Below, piece by piece: positions 12,396 through 22,914 of a DNA stretch of 64,000 bases (within the stretch, counting starts at the first letter, position 1; the number at the start of each line of letters is the position of its first letter). The notes under the pieces are model-generated. The model was not told the DNA's origin. It saw only the letters and a program-made list of their open reading frames with translations, and did not search any database. The stretch spans positions 372,001-436,000 of the forward strand of contig NZ_WIXJ01000002.1 of assembly GCF_009617575.1 (NCBI RefSeq). The letters run 5' to 3'. The stretch is from Rhodocyclus gracilis (lineage in GTDB: Bacteria > Pseudomonadota > Gammaproteobacteria > Burkholderiales > Rhodocyclaceae). A program made the translations under genes and the position numbers.

Positions 12396-13841
12396 CTATG
12401 GCGCGGCGCGAGACTCGCCCACCGCTGACACACCGCCCGCCTGCCAGCCGCCGCCCAAAGCCTTGAGCAACACCGCGCTGGCCTGCACCCGCCGACTGAC
12501 GAGGCTCAGTTCGCTGATCTGCGCGTTCAACGCCGTCGCCTGCGTAGTCACGACGTTGAGGTAGCTGACGGTACCGGCTTCGTACTGGTTTTCCGTCAGA
12601 CGCTGGGCCTCCAGGGCGGCGCGCGTGGCGGCGTGTTGCACTTCTGCCTCCTCCGCCAGCTGCCGCAGCGCAACGAGGTTGTCTTCAACCTCCTGAAAAG
12701 CGGCCAGAACGGTCTGCCGATAGGTGGCAACGCTCTTGTCGTAAGCGGCCACGGCTGAGGCTTTTTGCGCCGAACGGGCGCCGGCGTCAAAGAGCGTCAG
12801 CGCCAGCGTCGGCCCCACCGACCAGAAGCGGTTGGGTGCCGTGACGAGCTGCGACAGGCTGGAATTCTGGTAGCCGCCGCTACTGCTCAAGGTCAGCGCC
12901 GGGAAGAAGGCCGCCTGCGCCACGCCAATCAGCGCGTTGGCCGAAGCCATGCGGCGTTCGGCACCGGCGATATCGGGGCGCCGCTCCAGCAAGGCCGACG
13001 GCAGCGCGGCGGGAATCTGCGGCAGTGCCGGCAAGGCGCCCGTCGGCGCCAGCCGGAAATCTGCCGGCGCACGACCGACGAGCACCGCGATGGCGTGCTC
13101 GAGCTGCGCGCGCTGCACGCGCAGGTCGATGGCCTGAGCCTGCGTCGATTTCAGTTGCGCCTCGGCCTGCGCGACGTCGACGCGACCGGCGACGCCGGCT
13201 TCGTAGCGGTTCTGCGTGATCGCCAGCGAACGCTGGTAAGCGGCGATGATTCTGGCGAGCAAATCCTGTTGCGCGTCATTGGCGCGCAGTTGCACGTAGC
13301 TTTGCACCAGCGTCGCCTGCGCCGACAGCAGCGCGGCCTGCACGTCGGCCTGACTGGCCTGGGCGGAAGCATCATTCGACTCGACGTTGCGCCCCAGGCG
13401 GCCCCAGAGGTCGGCCTCCCAGCTGGCGCTATAGGAGAGGCGCGTGGTATTGCGGATCGGCGAACCCGGCGAGACCGTCGCGCCGCCGGTCGTCGATGAC
13501 GAAGTGCCCTGGGCACGGGTATCGGCGAGGTTGCCGCTCACCGTCGGGAAATACGCCGCCTGCGCCACGCCGAGCAGCGCCAGCGCTTGCCGATACTGCG
13601 CCACGGCAGCCAGCACGTTCTGGTTCGACACCTCGACCTGCGCCACCAGCTCGTTGAGCGTCGTGTCGCCGTAGACCTCCCACCAGCGTCCGCGCTGTGC
13701 GCTATCGCTCGGCTCGGCGGCCTTCCAGTCGCCGGCTTCCTTGTAGGCGGCGGGCGTCGCCACGTCGGGACGATGGTAGTCGGGCCCCACCGCGCAGCCG
13801 CCGAGCGTCAGCACGGCGAGAGCAAGAACACGCATTTTCAT
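12396..13841 (-). CDS. RND efflux outer-membrane factor (NodT/OprM family lipoprotein)
   Basis: A 481-residue TolC-like channel subunit that completes the pump across the outer membrane. A lipoprotein signal ([10 protein letters not shown], modified Cys at about 16) is followed by GPDYHRP, the usual start of mature NodT-type channels. Two tandem outer-membrane-efflux repeats follow, with long coiled-coil helices. It is the last gene of the four-gene minus-strand operon and overlaps the stop of the preceding permease gene by four bases (ATGA). Confidence 0.93.
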   Translation of the reverse strand: MKMRVLALAVLTLGGCAVGPDYHRPDVATPAAYKEAGDWKAAEPSDSAQRGRWWEVYGDTTLNELVAQVEVSNQNVLAAVAQYRQALALLGVAQAAYFPTVSGNLADTRAQGTSSSTTGGATVSPGSPIRNTTRLSYSASWEADLWGRLGRNVESNDASAQASQADVQAALLSAQATLVQSYVQLRANDAQQDLLARIIAAYQRSLAITQNRYEAGVAGRVDVAQAEAQLKSTQAQAIDLRVQRAQLEHAIAVLVGRAPADFRLAPTGALPALPQIPAALPSALLERRPDIAGAERRMASANALIGVAQAAFFPALTLSSSGGYQNSSLSQLVTAPNRFWSVGPTLALTLFDAGARSAQKASAVAAYDKSVATYRQTVLAAFQEVEDNLVALRQLAEEAEVQHAATRAALEAQRLTENQYEAGTVSYLNVVTTQATALNAQISELSLVSRRVQASAVLLKALGGGWQAGGVSAVGESRAAP

Positions 13842-16800
13842 GAGGAGATTCCTGAGGGATCGGCTGCGGCCGTCACACCGCGCCGCCGCGCCAGAGCAGC
13901 CTGGAACCAGAGGCGGAAGCGGTCATGGTAAAGATAGACGACAGGCGTCGTGTAGAGCGTCAACAACTGGCTGAGGATCAGGCCGCCAACGATCGAAATG
14001 CCGAGCGGGCGGCGGAATTCGGCGCCATCCGAAAAGCCGATGGCGAGCGGAATGGCGCCGAGCAAGGCGGCCAGCGTCGTCATCATGATCGGCCGGAAGC
14101 GCAGCAGGCAGGCCTGCAGGATCGCCTCGCGCGGCGACAGCCCGTCGCGGCGTTCGGCCTCGATGGCGAAATCGATCATCATGATAGCGTTCTTCTTGAC
14201 GATGCCGATGAGCAGGATGACGCCAATCAGGGCGATGATCGAAAACTCCGTGCCGGTGGCGAGCAGCGCGAGGATCGCGCCAACGCCCGCCGAGGGCAGC
14301 GTCGACAGGATGGTCAGCGGGTGGATGTAGCTCTCGTAAAGAATTCCCAACACGAGATAGACGGTGATCAGCGCGGCGAGGATGAGCAGCGGCTGGTTGT
14401 CGAGCGACATCTGGAAGGCCTTAGCCGTGCCCTGAAAACTCCCGTGTACCGTCGACGGCACACCGATGCGCACCATCGTCTCGTCGATCAGGCGCGTCGC
14501 GTCGGAGAGCGAAACGCCTGTCGGCAGGTTGAACGAGATCGTCGCCGCCGCGAACTGCCCCTGGTGATTCACATCAAGCGGCGTCGACGCCGCTTCATAA
14601 TGCGCGAAAGCGGCCAGCGGCACCGAGGCCGTCGTGCCATTGCTGCCGGGCGCGATGACATAGACGTCTTTCAGGGCCTCCGGGCTCTGCCAGTACTGCG
14701 GCGCGGCTTCCATGACCACGTGGTACTGGTTGAGCGGGTTATAGATCGTCGACACCGGGCGCTGCCCGAAAAGATCGTTGAGCGTGGCGTCGATCAACTG
14801 CTGCGAGATGCCAAGGCGTGCGGCGGCATCATGGTCGATCACCAGCCGCGTTTGCAGCCCCTTGTCCTGCTGGTCGGCATTAACGTCGGCCAACTGGGGA
14901 AGCTGCATCAGCGCCTGACGCAAGCGCGGCGTCCACACGCGTAATTCGTCGGTATTGTCAGCTTGCAGGGTGTACTGATACTGGGCGTTGCCGGGACGGC
15001 CGCCGACGCGAACGTCCTGCTGCGCCTGCAGGAAGAGGCTGGCACCCGGCTCGCGTGCGAGCTTCGGCCGCAGACGGGCGATGACCTGATCGGCCGAGAT
15101 CTGGCGTTCGGCAATCGGCTTGAGCGAAATGAACATGAAGCCGGAGTTGCGCGCGCCGCCGCCGGTAAACGCGGCGACGTTGGCGACAGCCGGATCGGCA
15201 CGCACGGTCTCAACGTAGTTGGCGAGCTTCTGCTGCATGGCCTGAAAAGAGATGCTCTGGTCGGCCTGGATCATCCCCGAGATGCGGCCGACGTCCTGCT
15301 GCGGGAAGAAGCCCTTCGGCACGATGGTGAAGAGATAGACGTTCAGGCCAACAATCGCCGCCAGCAGCAGCAACATCATCCGACCATGCGCCAGCGCCCA
15401 GTCGAGGCTGCGCCGATACAGGTTGAGCGCGCCCAGAAACACGCCTTCGCTCTTCTGATAGAAACGCCCGCGCTTCTCCTGATCGGGCGAGCGCAAAAGA
15501 TAGGCGCACATCATCGGCGTCATGGTCAGTGACAAGGCGAGCGAAACGAGGATCGCCGCCGACAGCGTGACGGCGAATTCGCGGAACAGGCGACCGACGA
15601 TGCCGCCCATGAGCAGGATCGGCAGAAAGACGGCGATCAGCGACACACTCATCGACAGCACGGTAAAGCCGACCTCGCGCGCACCGCGCAAGGCTGCCTG
15701 TAGCGGCGACAGGCCATTCTCGATATGGCGCGAGACGTTTTCCAACACCACCACCGCGTCGTCGACGACGAAGCCGGTAGCGATGGTCAGCGCCATCAGC
15801 GACAGCGTATTCAGGCTGAAGCCGGCGAGATACATGATGGCGAAGGTGCCGATCAGCGACGCCGGCACGACGACGCTCGGAATCAGCGCGGCACGGGCGT
15901 TACGCAAGAAGAGGAACACCACCAGCACGACGAGCACGACCGAAATCACCAGCGTGCGCTCGACTTCGTGCAAGGAGGCGCGGATCGTCGGCGTGCGGTC
16001 CATCACGACATTGAGATCGATGTCGCCCGGAATCGACGCCCGCAGCTGCGGCAACAGGGCACGCACACGGTCGACGGTCTCGATGATGTTGGCGCCCGGC
16101 TGACGGTTGAGGATCATCATCACCGCCGGCTTGCCGTTCGCCAGCCCGGCGTTGCGCACGTCCTCCATCGCGTCCTCGACGCGGGCGACGTCGCCCAGAC
16201 GCACCGCCGCGCCATTGCGATAGGCGACGATCAACGGCAGATAATCCGCCGCCATACGCGCCTGATCGTTGGCCAGAATCTGCCAGTGGCGCAGGTCGGT
16301 TTCGAGCACGCCCTTCGGCCGATTGGCGTTGGCGGCGGCGATGGCCGTACGCACGTCTTCGGTGCCGATGCCCAGCCGGTTCAGCGTCGGCGGGTCGAGT
16401 TCGACGCGCACCGCCGGCAGCGAGGCGCCCCCCACCGATACCTGACCGATGCCGTCGAGCTGGGCGATTTTTTGCGCCAGCACGGTCGACGCAGCGTCGT
16501 ACATCTCGCCCCGCGATTTCGTCGGCGAGGTCAGTGAGAGGATCATGATCGGCGCGTCGGCCGGATTGACCTTGCGGTAGGTCGGATTGCTCGGCAGCCC
16601 CGTTGGCAGCAAGGCGCGCGCCGCGTTCAGCGCTGCCTGCACGTCGCGCGCCGCGCCATCGATGTTGCGCGACAGGTCGAACTGCAGGATGACGCGCGTG
16701 CTGCCCTGCGAACTGCTCGAGGTGATTTCAGTGACGCCGGCGATGACGCCGAGCGAGCGCTCGAGCGGCGTCGCCACCGTCGAGGCCATCGTCTCCGGGC

Positions 16801-16963
16801 TGGCGCCGGGCAGCGAGGCCTGCACCGCGATGGTCGGAAAATCCACCTGCGGCAGCGGCGCGACCGGCAACAGGAAGAACGCAACGCTGCCCGCCAGCGC
16901 GATGCCCAGCGTCAGCAGCGTCGTCGCTACCGGCCGCTTGATGAAGGCCGCCGAGAGATTCAT
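13838..16963 (-). CDS. mdtC: RND multidrug efflux permease, MdtC type
   Basis: A 1041-residue inner-membrane proton/drug antiporter of the HAE1 RND family. The N-terminus ([20 protein letters not shown]) and twelve-helix plan with two large periplasmic loops are complete. The TM4 proton-relay pair is present in [14 protein letters not shown], and the second-half motif [14 protein letters not shown] is intact. MdtB and MdtC form a heterotrimer with MdtA in E. coli, exporting bile salts and novobiocin among others; substrates here are unknown. ATGA overlaps join it to both neighbours. Confidence 0.93.
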   Translation of the reverse strand: MNLSAAFIKRPVATTLLTLGIALAGSVAFFLLPVAPLPQVDFPTIAVQASLPGASPETMASTVATPLERSLGVIAGVTEITSSSSQGSTRVILQFDLSRNIDGAARDVQAALNAARALLPTGLPSNPTYRKVNPADAPIMILSLTSPTKSRGEMYDAASTVLAQKIAQLDGIGQVSVGGASLPAVRVELDPPTLNRLGIGTEDVRTAIAAANANRPKGVLETDLRHWQILANDQARMAADYLPLIVAYRNGAAVRLGDVARVEDAMEDVRNAGLANGKPAVMMILNRQPGANIIETVDRVRALLPQLRASIPGDIDLNVVMDRTPTIRASLHEVERTLVISVVLVVLVVFLFLRNARAALIPSVVVPASLIGTFAIMYLAGFSLNTLSLMALTIATGFVVDDAVVVLENVSRHIENGLSPLQAALRGAREVGFTVLSMSVSLIAVFLPILLMGGIVGRLFREFAVTLSAAILVSLALSLTMTPMMCAYLLRSPDQEKRGRFYQKSEGVFLGALNLYRRSLDWALAHGRMMLLLLAAIVGLNVYLFTIVPKGFFPQQDVGRISGMIQADQSISFQAMQQKLANYVETVRADPAVANVAAFTGGGARNSGFMFISLKPIAERQISADQVIARLRPKLAREPGASLFLQAQQDVRVGGRPGNAQYQYTLQADNTDELRVWTPRLRQALMQLPQLADVNADQQDKGLQTRLVIDHDAAARLGISQQLIDATLNDLFGQRPVSTIYNPLNQYHVVMEAAPQYWQSPEALKDVYVIAPGSNGTTASVPLAAFAHYEAASTPLDVNHQGQFAAATISFNLPTGVSLSDATRLIDETMVRIGVPSTVHGSFQGTAKAFQMSLDNQPLLILAALITVYLVLGILYESYIHPLTILSTLPSAGVGAILALLATGTEFSIIALIGVILLIGIVKKNAIMMIDFAIEAERRDGLSPREAILQACLLRFRPIMMTTLAALLGAIPLAIGFSDGAEFRRPLGISIVGGLILSQLLTLYTTPVVYLYHDRFRLWFQAALARRRGVTAAADPSGISS

Positions 16964-19900
16964 GCGAGGCGACGACGCTGGGCCAGACGATCAAAGGCGA
17001 GATAGATCACCGGCGTCGTAAACAGGGTCAGCACCTGGCTGACGAGCAGGCCGCCAACCATGGTGATACCGAGCGGGTGCCGCAGTTCGGAGCCCACACC
17101 CGTACCGATCAACGGCAAGGCGCCGAGCAAGGCCGCCAGCGTCGTCATCAAAATCGGCCGGAAACGCAGCAGACAGGCTTCGTAGATCGCCTCGCGCGGC
17201 GACTTGCCCTGCTCGCGCTCGGCGGAAAGGGCGAAGTCGATCATCATGATGGCGTTCTTCTTGACGATACCGATCAGCAGAATGATGCCGATGATGCCGA
17301 TGATGCCAAGCTCGGTGCGCGAAACCAGCAAGGCCAGCAAGGCGCCAACCCCCGCCGAAGGCAGCGTCGACAGGATCGTCACCGGATGGATGTAGCTCTC
17401 GTAAAGGACACCGAGCACGATGTACATGGTGACGATGGCCGCCAGAATCAGCAGCAGCGTGTTGTCGAGCGAGGACTGGAAGGCGAGCGCCGCCCCCTGA
17501 AAACTGGTCTCGACACTCACCGGCAGGTCGAGATCGCTCTCCGCCTGATGAATCGCCGCCACGGCGTCGCCGAGCGAGACGCCGGGCGCGAGGTTGAAAG
17601 AGATCGTCGACGCCGGGAACTGGCCGATGTGGTTCACCGCCAGCTGCGTCTGCCGCTCACTGATGCGCGCAATCGAGGTAAGCGGCACCTGCGCGCCGCT
17701 CGGCGAAACGACGTAGATCGAATCGAGCGCGGCAATGCCTTGCTGGAACTGCGGCTGCACTTCGAGGACAACACGGTAGAGGTTCGATTGCGTGAAGATC
17801 GTCGACACCAGACGCTGGCCAAAAGCGTTGTACAGCGCGTTATCGATGGCCGCCGCCGTGATGCCGAGGCGACCGGCGCTGGCGCGGTCAATGTCGACAT
17901 AGGCCTGCACGCCGTGATCCTGCGTATCGCTGGCAACGTCACGCAACTGCGGCAAGGCGCGCAGGCGCTCGACCAAGCGCGGCACCCAGAGCGACAGCTC
18001 CTGCGCGTTGGCGTCCTGCAGGCTGAACTGGTACTGCGTGCGCGAAACACGATCTTCAATCGTCAGATCCTGCACCGGCTGCATGTAGGTGGTGATTCCC
18101 GGCACGCTATCGAGCGTCGTCTGCAAGCGCCGGATGATGCCGCTCGCGTCCGTATCGCCGCCCGTCCGCTCGCCTTTCGGCTTGAGGTTAATCAGCAGAC
18201 GCCCGCTGTTGAGCGTGACATTGCTGCCGTCGACGCCAATGAAGGACGACAGGCTCTCGACCGCCGGATCGGCAAGCACGGCCTCGGCCACCGCCTGCTG
18301 GCGCTCGGCCATGGCGGCGAAGGAAATCGACTGCGGCGCTTCGGTAATCGCCTGAATGACGCCCGTATCCTGCACCGGGAAGAAGCCCTTCGGCACGAAG
18401 ATGTAGAGCAGCACCGTCAGCGCCAGCGTACCGACAGCGACGCCAAGCGTCGCCTTCTGGCGATCCAGCACCCAGTTCAACCAGACGCCGTAGCGGGCGA
18501 TGACGCGGTCGAAGAACGCGCCACTGGCCCGGAAGAAACGCCCTTGTTCCGCTTCCGGCGTGTGGTGCAGCAGACGCGCGCACATCATCGGCGTCAACGT
18601 CAGTGAGACGACCGCCGAAATGAGGATCGCCACCGCCAGCGTGATGGCGAACTCGCGGAACAGCCGGCCAACCACGTCGCCCATGAAGAGCAGTGGAATC
18701 AGCACGGCGATCAGCGAGAAGGTCAGCGAAATGATGGTGAAGCCGATCTGCTCGGCGCCCTTCAAGGCCGCCTGCATCGGCGATTCGCCCTCCTCGACGT
18801 AGCGCGAGATGTTTTCGATCATGACGATGGCGTCGTCGACCACGAAACCGGTGGCAACGGTCAGCGCCATGAGCGTCAGGTTGTTGATCGAAAAGCCGGC
18901 GAGGTACATGACGCCAAAGGTACCGACCAACGACAAAGGCACGGCCACGCCGGGGATCAGCGTCGCCGGCACGTTGCGCAGAAAGACGAAGATGACCATC
19001 ACCACCAGCGCCACCGCCAGTAGCAACTCCAGCTGCACGTCGTGCACCGAGGCGCGGATCGTCGTCGTCCGGTCGGTCAGCAACGCAACGTCGACGACGC
19101 CGGGCAAGGAGGCGCGCAATTGCGGCAGCAAGGCCTTGATGCGGTCGACCGTCTCGATGACGTTGGCGCCCGGCTGGCGCTGGATATTGAGGATGATCGC
19201 CGGCGACTGGTTGGCCCAGGCGGCGAGACGCGAATTCTCGGCGCCATCGATGACGTCGGCGACGTCGCCGAGCCGGATGGGCGCGCCGTTTTTCCAGGCG
19301 ATGACGAGCGCGCGGTATTCGGCGGCGGATTTGAGCTGATCGTTGGCGTCGAGCGTCGAGGCGCGCATCGGCCCGTCGAAGCTGCCTTTGGCCATGTTGA
19401 CGTTGGCGTTACCGATGGCGGTGCGCACATCGTCGAGATTGAGGCCGTTCGCCGCCAGCGCCTTGGGGTTCGCCTGCACGCGCACCGCCGGCCGCTGGCC
19501 GCCGCCGATGCTGACGAGACCGACGCCCGGCAGCTGCGAGAGCTTCTGCGCCAAACGCGTATCGACGAGGTCTTCGATCTTCGGCAAGGGCAAGGTCGGC
19601 GAGGTGATCGCCAGCGTGACGATCGGCGCGTCCGCCGGATTGACCTTGCTGTAGATCGGCGGCATCGGCAGATCGGTCGGCAGGAAACTGTTGGCGGCAT
19701 TGATCGCCGCCTGCACTTCCTGCTCGGCGACGTCGAGCCCGAGCGACAGGCCAAATTGCAGCGTAATCACCGACGCGCCACCGGAGCTGGCCGACGACAT
19801 CTGGTTGAGACCCGGCATCTGCCCGAACTGGCGCTCAAGCGGCGCCGTGATCGACGAGGTCATGACGTCCGGACTAGCGCCCGGATAGAGCGTCGTCACC

Positions 19901-20037
19901 TGAATCGTCGGGTAGTCGACCTCAGGCAGCGCCGAGATCGGCAAGAACCGGTAGGCGAGCAGCCCGGCCAGCAGGATGGCGACCATCAGTAGCGAGGTCG
20001 CTACCGGCCGCAGAATGAAGATGCGGGAGGGATTCAC
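16960..20037 (-). CDS. mdtB: RND multidrug efflux permease, MdtB type
   Basis: A 1025-residue RND permease and paralogue of the next gene. The start is GTG within GTGA, overlapping the mdtA stop, so translation is probably coupled. TM1 begins [19 protein letters not shown]. The proton-relay pair lies in [14 protein letters not shown], and [14 protein letters not shown] marks the second half. Two different permeases in a row after one adaptor is the MdtABC arrangement rather than AcrAB. No local two-component regulator (BaeSR) is visible, so control is unclear. Confidence 0.93.
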   Translation of the reverse strand: MNPSRIFILRPVATSLLMVAILLAGLLAYRFLPISALPEVDYPTIQVTTLYPGASPDVMTSSITAPLERQFGQMPGLNQMSSASSGGASVITLQFGLSLGLDVAEQEVQAAINAANSFLPTDLPMPPIYSKVNPADAPIVTLAITSPTLPLPKIEDLVDTRLAQKLSQLPGVGLVSIGGGQRPAVRVQANPKALAANGLNLDDVRTAIGNANVNMAKGSFDGPMRASTLDANDQLKSAAEYRALVIAWKNGAPIRLGDVADVIDGAENSRLAAWANQSPAIILNIQRQPGANVIETVDRIKALLPQLRASLPGVVDVALLTDRTTTIRASVHDVQLELLLAVALVVMVIFVFLRNVPATLIPGVAVPLSLVGTFGVMYLAGFSINNLTLMALTVATGFVVDDAIVMIENISRYVEEGESPMQAALKGAEQIGFTIISLTFSLIAVLIPLLFMGDVVGRLFREFAITLAVAILISAVVSLTLTPMMCARLLHHTPEAEQGRFFRASGAFFDRVIARYGVWLNWVLDRQKATLGVAVGTLALTVLLYIFVPKGFFPVQDTGVIQAITEAPQSISFAAMAERQQAVAEAVLADPAVESLSSFIGVDGSNVTLNSGRLLINLKPKGERTGGDTDASGIIRRLQTTLDSVPGITTYMQPVQDLTIEDRVSRTQYQFSLQDANAQELSLWVPRLVERLRALPQLRDVASDTQDHGVQAYVDIDRASAGRLGITAAAIDNALYNAFGQRLVSTIFTQSNLYRVVLEVQPQFQQGIAALDSIYVVSPSGAQVPLTSIARISERQTQLAVNHIGQFPASTISFNLAPGVSLGDAVAAIHQAESDLDLPVSVETSFQGAALAFQSSLDNTLLLILAAIVTMYIVLGVLYESYIHPVTILSTLPSAGVGALLALLVSRTELGIIGIIGIILLIGIVKKNAIMMIDFALSAEREQGKSPREAIYEACLLRFRPILMTTLAALLGALPLIGTGVGSELRHPLGITMVGGLLVSQVLTLFTTPVIYLAFDRLAQRRRLA

Positions 20038-21251
20038 TGCGGCTTATGGCGGCGCGCGCCCCCGGCCGATTGAGCGCCGTGCTCGGCGGCGGCATTGGCG
20101 CTGGCGCCGGGAGTGGACACCTCGACTTTGGCCTTCTCGCGCAACTTGTCGGCGCCGTCGGTCACCACTTCCTCGCCCGCCGTCAGCCCCTTCTCGATGG
20201 CTACGGTCTCGCCGGAAACCGGGCCGAGCGTTACCGGGCGCAGGCTGACCGTGCGGTCCTTGCTCAGCACGTAGACAAAAGTGCCCTGCGTTCCGCGCTG
20301 GATGGCCGAGAGCGGAACGAGTACGGCGTCGTGCCGCGTTTCCACCCGCAGGCGGGCGTTGACGAACTGGTTGGGAAAGAGCCGCTCGTCGTTATTGGCG
20401 AACTCCGCTTTCAGCTTCACCGTGCCGGTCGTCGTATCGATCTGGTTATCGAGCGTCAGGAGATTCCCGGTCGCCAGCAGCGTCTTGCCATCGCGGTCAA
20501 ACGCCTCGACGCGCAGGCGCTCGTCGCCGTGCAGACGACTCAGTACGGCCGAAATGTCGCCGGCCGGAATGGCGAACACCACAGTGATCGGCTGCGTCTG
20601 GGTAATGACCACCAGACCGGTCGTATCGCTGCCGTGGATCATGTTGCCGGTATCGAGCTGGCGCAGGCCGAGACGCCCGGCGACCGGCGCCGTGATACGC
20701 GTGAAGCCCAGTTGCAGGCGGGCGCTGTCGACCTGGGCGCGGTCCATCAGCACGGTGCCTTCGTATTGCCGCACCAGCGACTCCTGCGCGTCGACCTGCT
20801 GCTTGGCGATGGAATCCTTCGCCAGCAAGCCGCGGTAGCGCTCGAGATCGAGCCTGGCGTTGGCAAGCAGCGCCTGATCGCGCAGCAATTGGCCGTTCGC
20901 CTGATCGAGGACGACCTGGAAAGGACGCGGATCGATCTCGGCCAGCGTTTCGCCGGCCTTCACCAGTTGCCCTTCGCGGAAGGCGATCCGCACGAGTTGC
21001 CCGTCGACGCGTGCCTTGACGGTGGAGGTGTTGCGCGCCGTGACCGTCCCCAGCGCGTTGAGATAAACATCGATGTCGCCGCTCGTCGCCCGTGCCGCCT
21101 GCACCGGCGCAGGTTTGCCTTCGCCGGGGCCGCGCTTCATGCCGGGAGGCCCCGCTGCCTCGTCAGGCGTCGGCCCGGAGTTTCCGTGCAACCAGAAGGC
21201 AGCAAGCCCTGTCAGCAGGGCAACACATACCCAGACAATTTTCATTTTCAT
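20034..21251 (-). CDS. mdtA: RND efflux periplasmic adaptor, MdtA type
   Basis: A 405-residue membrane-fusion protein linking the permease to the outer-membrane channel. It has a short N-terminal hydrophobic anchor ([18 protein letters not shown]), a Pro/Gly-rich linker, the lipoyl/hairpin block beginning [19 protein letters not shown], a coiled-coil hairpin (about 115-190), and a beta-barrel domain. The C-terminus is Ala/Lys-rich. TTG at 21257 is in frame, but ATG 21251 is preferred; neither has a strong Shine-Dalgarno. It is the first gene of the mdtA-mdtB-mdtC-channel operon, whose promoter must lie in 21252-21590. Confidence 0.92.
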   Translation of the reverse strand: MKMKIVWVCVALLTGLAAFWLHGNSGPTPDEAAGPPGMKRGPGEGKPAPVQAARATSGDIDVYLNALGTVTARNTSTVKARVDGQLVRIAFREGQLVKAGETLAEIDPRPFQVVLDQANGQLLRDQALLANARLDLERYRGLLAKDSIAKQQVDAQESLVRQYEGTVLMDRAQVDSARLQLGFTRITAPVAGRLGLRQLDTGNMIHGSDTTGLVVITQTQPITVVFAIPAGDISAVLSRLHGDERLRVEAFDRDGKTLLATGNLLTLDNQIDTTTGTVKLKAEFANNDERLFPNQFVNARLRVETRHDAVLVPLSAIQRGTQGTFVYVLSKDRTVSLRPVTLGPVSGETVAIEKGLTAGEEVVTDGADKLREKAKVEVSTPGASANAAAEHGAQSAGGARRHKPQ

Positions 21252-21306
21252 GCACAAGGTCTTTCTTGTTGTTCTTCTAGCGGTTCGATGCCCGGAGAGT
21301 ACCTGT

Positions 21307-21364
21307 AGCCCCCGGCGGATTCAAATGGCGACCGCCCGTCGGTCGACAGCGAAGGGGGCTTTTT
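21307..21364 (+). terminator. Branched hairpin with T-run in the mdtA / carbonic anhydrase gap
   Basis: In the 339-base gap between the divergent mdtA and carbonic anhydrase genes, AGCCCCC (21307) can pair with GGGGGCT (21354-21360), which runs into TTTT. A smaller CGACC/GGTCG hairpin sits inside the loop. On the plus strand this resembles an intrinsic terminator or the 3' end of a small RNA, although no plus-strand gene lies upstream. The rest of the gap shows no convincing gene; TGTAAGCAA at 21407 resembles the motif found in the sulfur island. Confidence 0.35.
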
Positions 21365-21590
21365 AACCTGCCGGCCGGCGTAATGTGCTTCACCAACACT
21401 ACGCTTTGTAAGCAATTGTTAGCCGGCGCCTGAGCCATCGCCGATTCGTTCGCTACGAATGGCGCGAAAAACCGTGATAATCGGCCCCGAACACTGCCCC
21501 GGCCGGCGACGGCGGCAGACGAGAGATCGGCGCCTTGCCAGCCGCTTACCGCCCGCAGCCGCCCCACGCCCACCCACGAGGAAATCCACG

Positions 21591-22148
21591 ATGCCGCTCT
21601 ACCGCTTTGGCGACCGCCGCCCGACCCTCGACGAGGAATGCTGGATCGCCCCCGACGCCACGCTGATCGGCGACGTGCGCCTTGGCAAGAACGCGTCGGT
21701 CTGGTGGAAAGCCACCCTGCGTGGCGACAACGAGCCGATTGCCATCGGCAACAACAGCAATGTTCAGGAAGGCTCGGTGCTGCACACCGACCTGGGCGCG
21801 CCGCTGACGGTCGGCGACGGCGTCACGCTAGGCCACCTCGTCATGCTGCACGGCTGCACGATCGAGGATGGCTGCCTGATCGGCATCGGCGCCAGCGTCC
21901 TCAACCACGCGCGCATCGGCCGCCACAGCATCGTCGGCGCACATGCGCTGATTCCGGAAGGCAAGGAATTTCCGGAACGCTCCTTGATCGTCGGCGCCCC
22001 CGGCCGCGTCGTTCGGCTCTTGAGCGACGAGGAAGTCGCCAGACTGGCGCGCAGCGCCGCCCACTACGTCGAAAAATGGCGGCGCTGCCTGAGCGAACTC
22101 GAACGCCTGCCCGACCCGCCCGCGCCGATGATCCGGCGCGGCGGATGA
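21591..22148 (+). CDS. Gamma-class carbonic anhydrase family protein
   Basis: A 185-residue left-handed beta-helix protein of the gamma carbonic anhydrase family (YrdA/CaiE type). Hexapeptide repeats fill residues 15-150. The three histidines that bind the metal in the family are at H65, H82 and H87 (VLH, GH, LHG), with the canonical spacing. Most bacterial members of this subtype have uncertain activity, so true carbonic anhydrase activity is not assured. GAGGAAA precedes the ATG by seven bases; the longer in-frame start at 21459 lacks a ribosome-binding site. Confidence 0.88.
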   Translation: MPLYRFGDRRPTLDEECWIAPDATLIGDVRLGKNASVWWKATLRGDNEPIAIGNNSNVQEGSVLHTDLGAPLTVGDGVTLGHLVMLHGCTIEDGCLIGIGASVLNHARIGRHSIVGAHALIPEGKEFPERSLIVGAPGRVVRLLSDEEVARLARSAAHYVEKWRRCLSELERLPDPPAPMIRRGG

Positions 22149-22170
22149 GCTGCAAACCAGGCAGCGAAGC

Positions 22171-22599
22171 TCAGTTACCGCTGACCAGCACGGCAGAGTG
22201 CAACTCGCGCAGCACCTTCTGAATGCCCTTGCGCGCACGCAGATTGAGGATGATCGGCGAGCGCGTGCTGGCGGCGATGCGGCCCTGATCGGCCTCGTCG
22301 CGATAGACGATGACGGCGACCGCCGTCTCGTCGTCAGCGCGCAAATCGAGACGTGCGACATCCTCATCCGAGAGGCTGATCCGATATTCGACGTCGAGGC
22401 TCTCCGGCACGACGATCGGAAACATTACCGCCGCATCATCGAGCGACTGTAACCAGAAGATGGTCGGCTTGCCTTCCTCGTGGAACACCTTGAAACGCTG
22501 GAAAGTCTCGAAACCCGCCAGCCCCTGCGGGAAATGAAACACCGTCTCGGGATCGACCGGAACATTTTTCAGGCCAAGGCGCTCGATATCAATTTCCAT
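22171..22599 (-). CDS. fliW: Flagellar assembly factor FliW
   Basis: A 142-residue cytosolic protein that binds flagellin and, in species where studied, antagonises CsrA so that flagellin translation follows export. The family pattern is visible: VFHFPQGLAGFE near residue 21, the central FWLQSLDD, and the C-terminal SPIILNLRARKG block. AAGGAAG lies five bases before the ATG. It stands alone, convergent with the carbonic anhydrase gene; no csrA or flagellin gene is in this window. It implies a flagellated organism. Confidence 0.92.
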   Translation of the reverse strand: MEIDIERLGLKNVPVDPETVFHFPQGLAGFETFQRFKVFHEEGKPTIFWLQSLDDAAVMFPIVVPESLDVEYRISLSDEDVARLDLRADDETAVAVIVYRDEADQGRIAASTRSPIILNLRARKGIQKVLRELHSAVLVSGN

Positions 22600-22672
22600 A
22601 CGACTTCCTTTTCGTTAGTGACAAACCGTGCCAGAAACCGCCGCGTCAGCGGCCGCCCGGCATCCACCCCGC

Positions 22673-22740
22673 GCCGGCAGACGCCGTATCGGGGTGAAAG
22701 ATGAATGATGTATCCGGAGACGCCAGCGACGTCTGCCGGC
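22673..22740. repeat. 11-bp perfect inverted repeat between fliW and tex
   Basis: GCCGGCAGACG (22673-22683) and CGTCTGCCGGC (22730-22740) are exact inverted copies separated by 46 bases, in the 315-base gap between the divergent fliW and tex genes. The interval is AT-richer and could hold promoters for either gene. No T-run follows either arm. The rest of the gap (22600-22914) shows no gene. Confidence 0.5.
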
Positions 22741-22914
22741 CTGACCGCCAATATAACGTGAAGCCGGCGTTTGCGCAGGGCGTAACAGCGCTTTGTCATG
22801 ACGAGTCAAACGCGCCCCTTCGCCAGCACCCGCACCGCCCAAGCGAGGGCAACGCGCTTGAGTTTTGCCCGTCGATTACGCATAGTCGCCCTTTTTTCAA
22901 GGAATCGTTCGCCG

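Noticed and set aside
13925..16537. Long plus-strand frames antisense to the RND permease genes
   Set aside because: Compositionally biased mirror frames of mdtB and mdtC with no domain resemblance.
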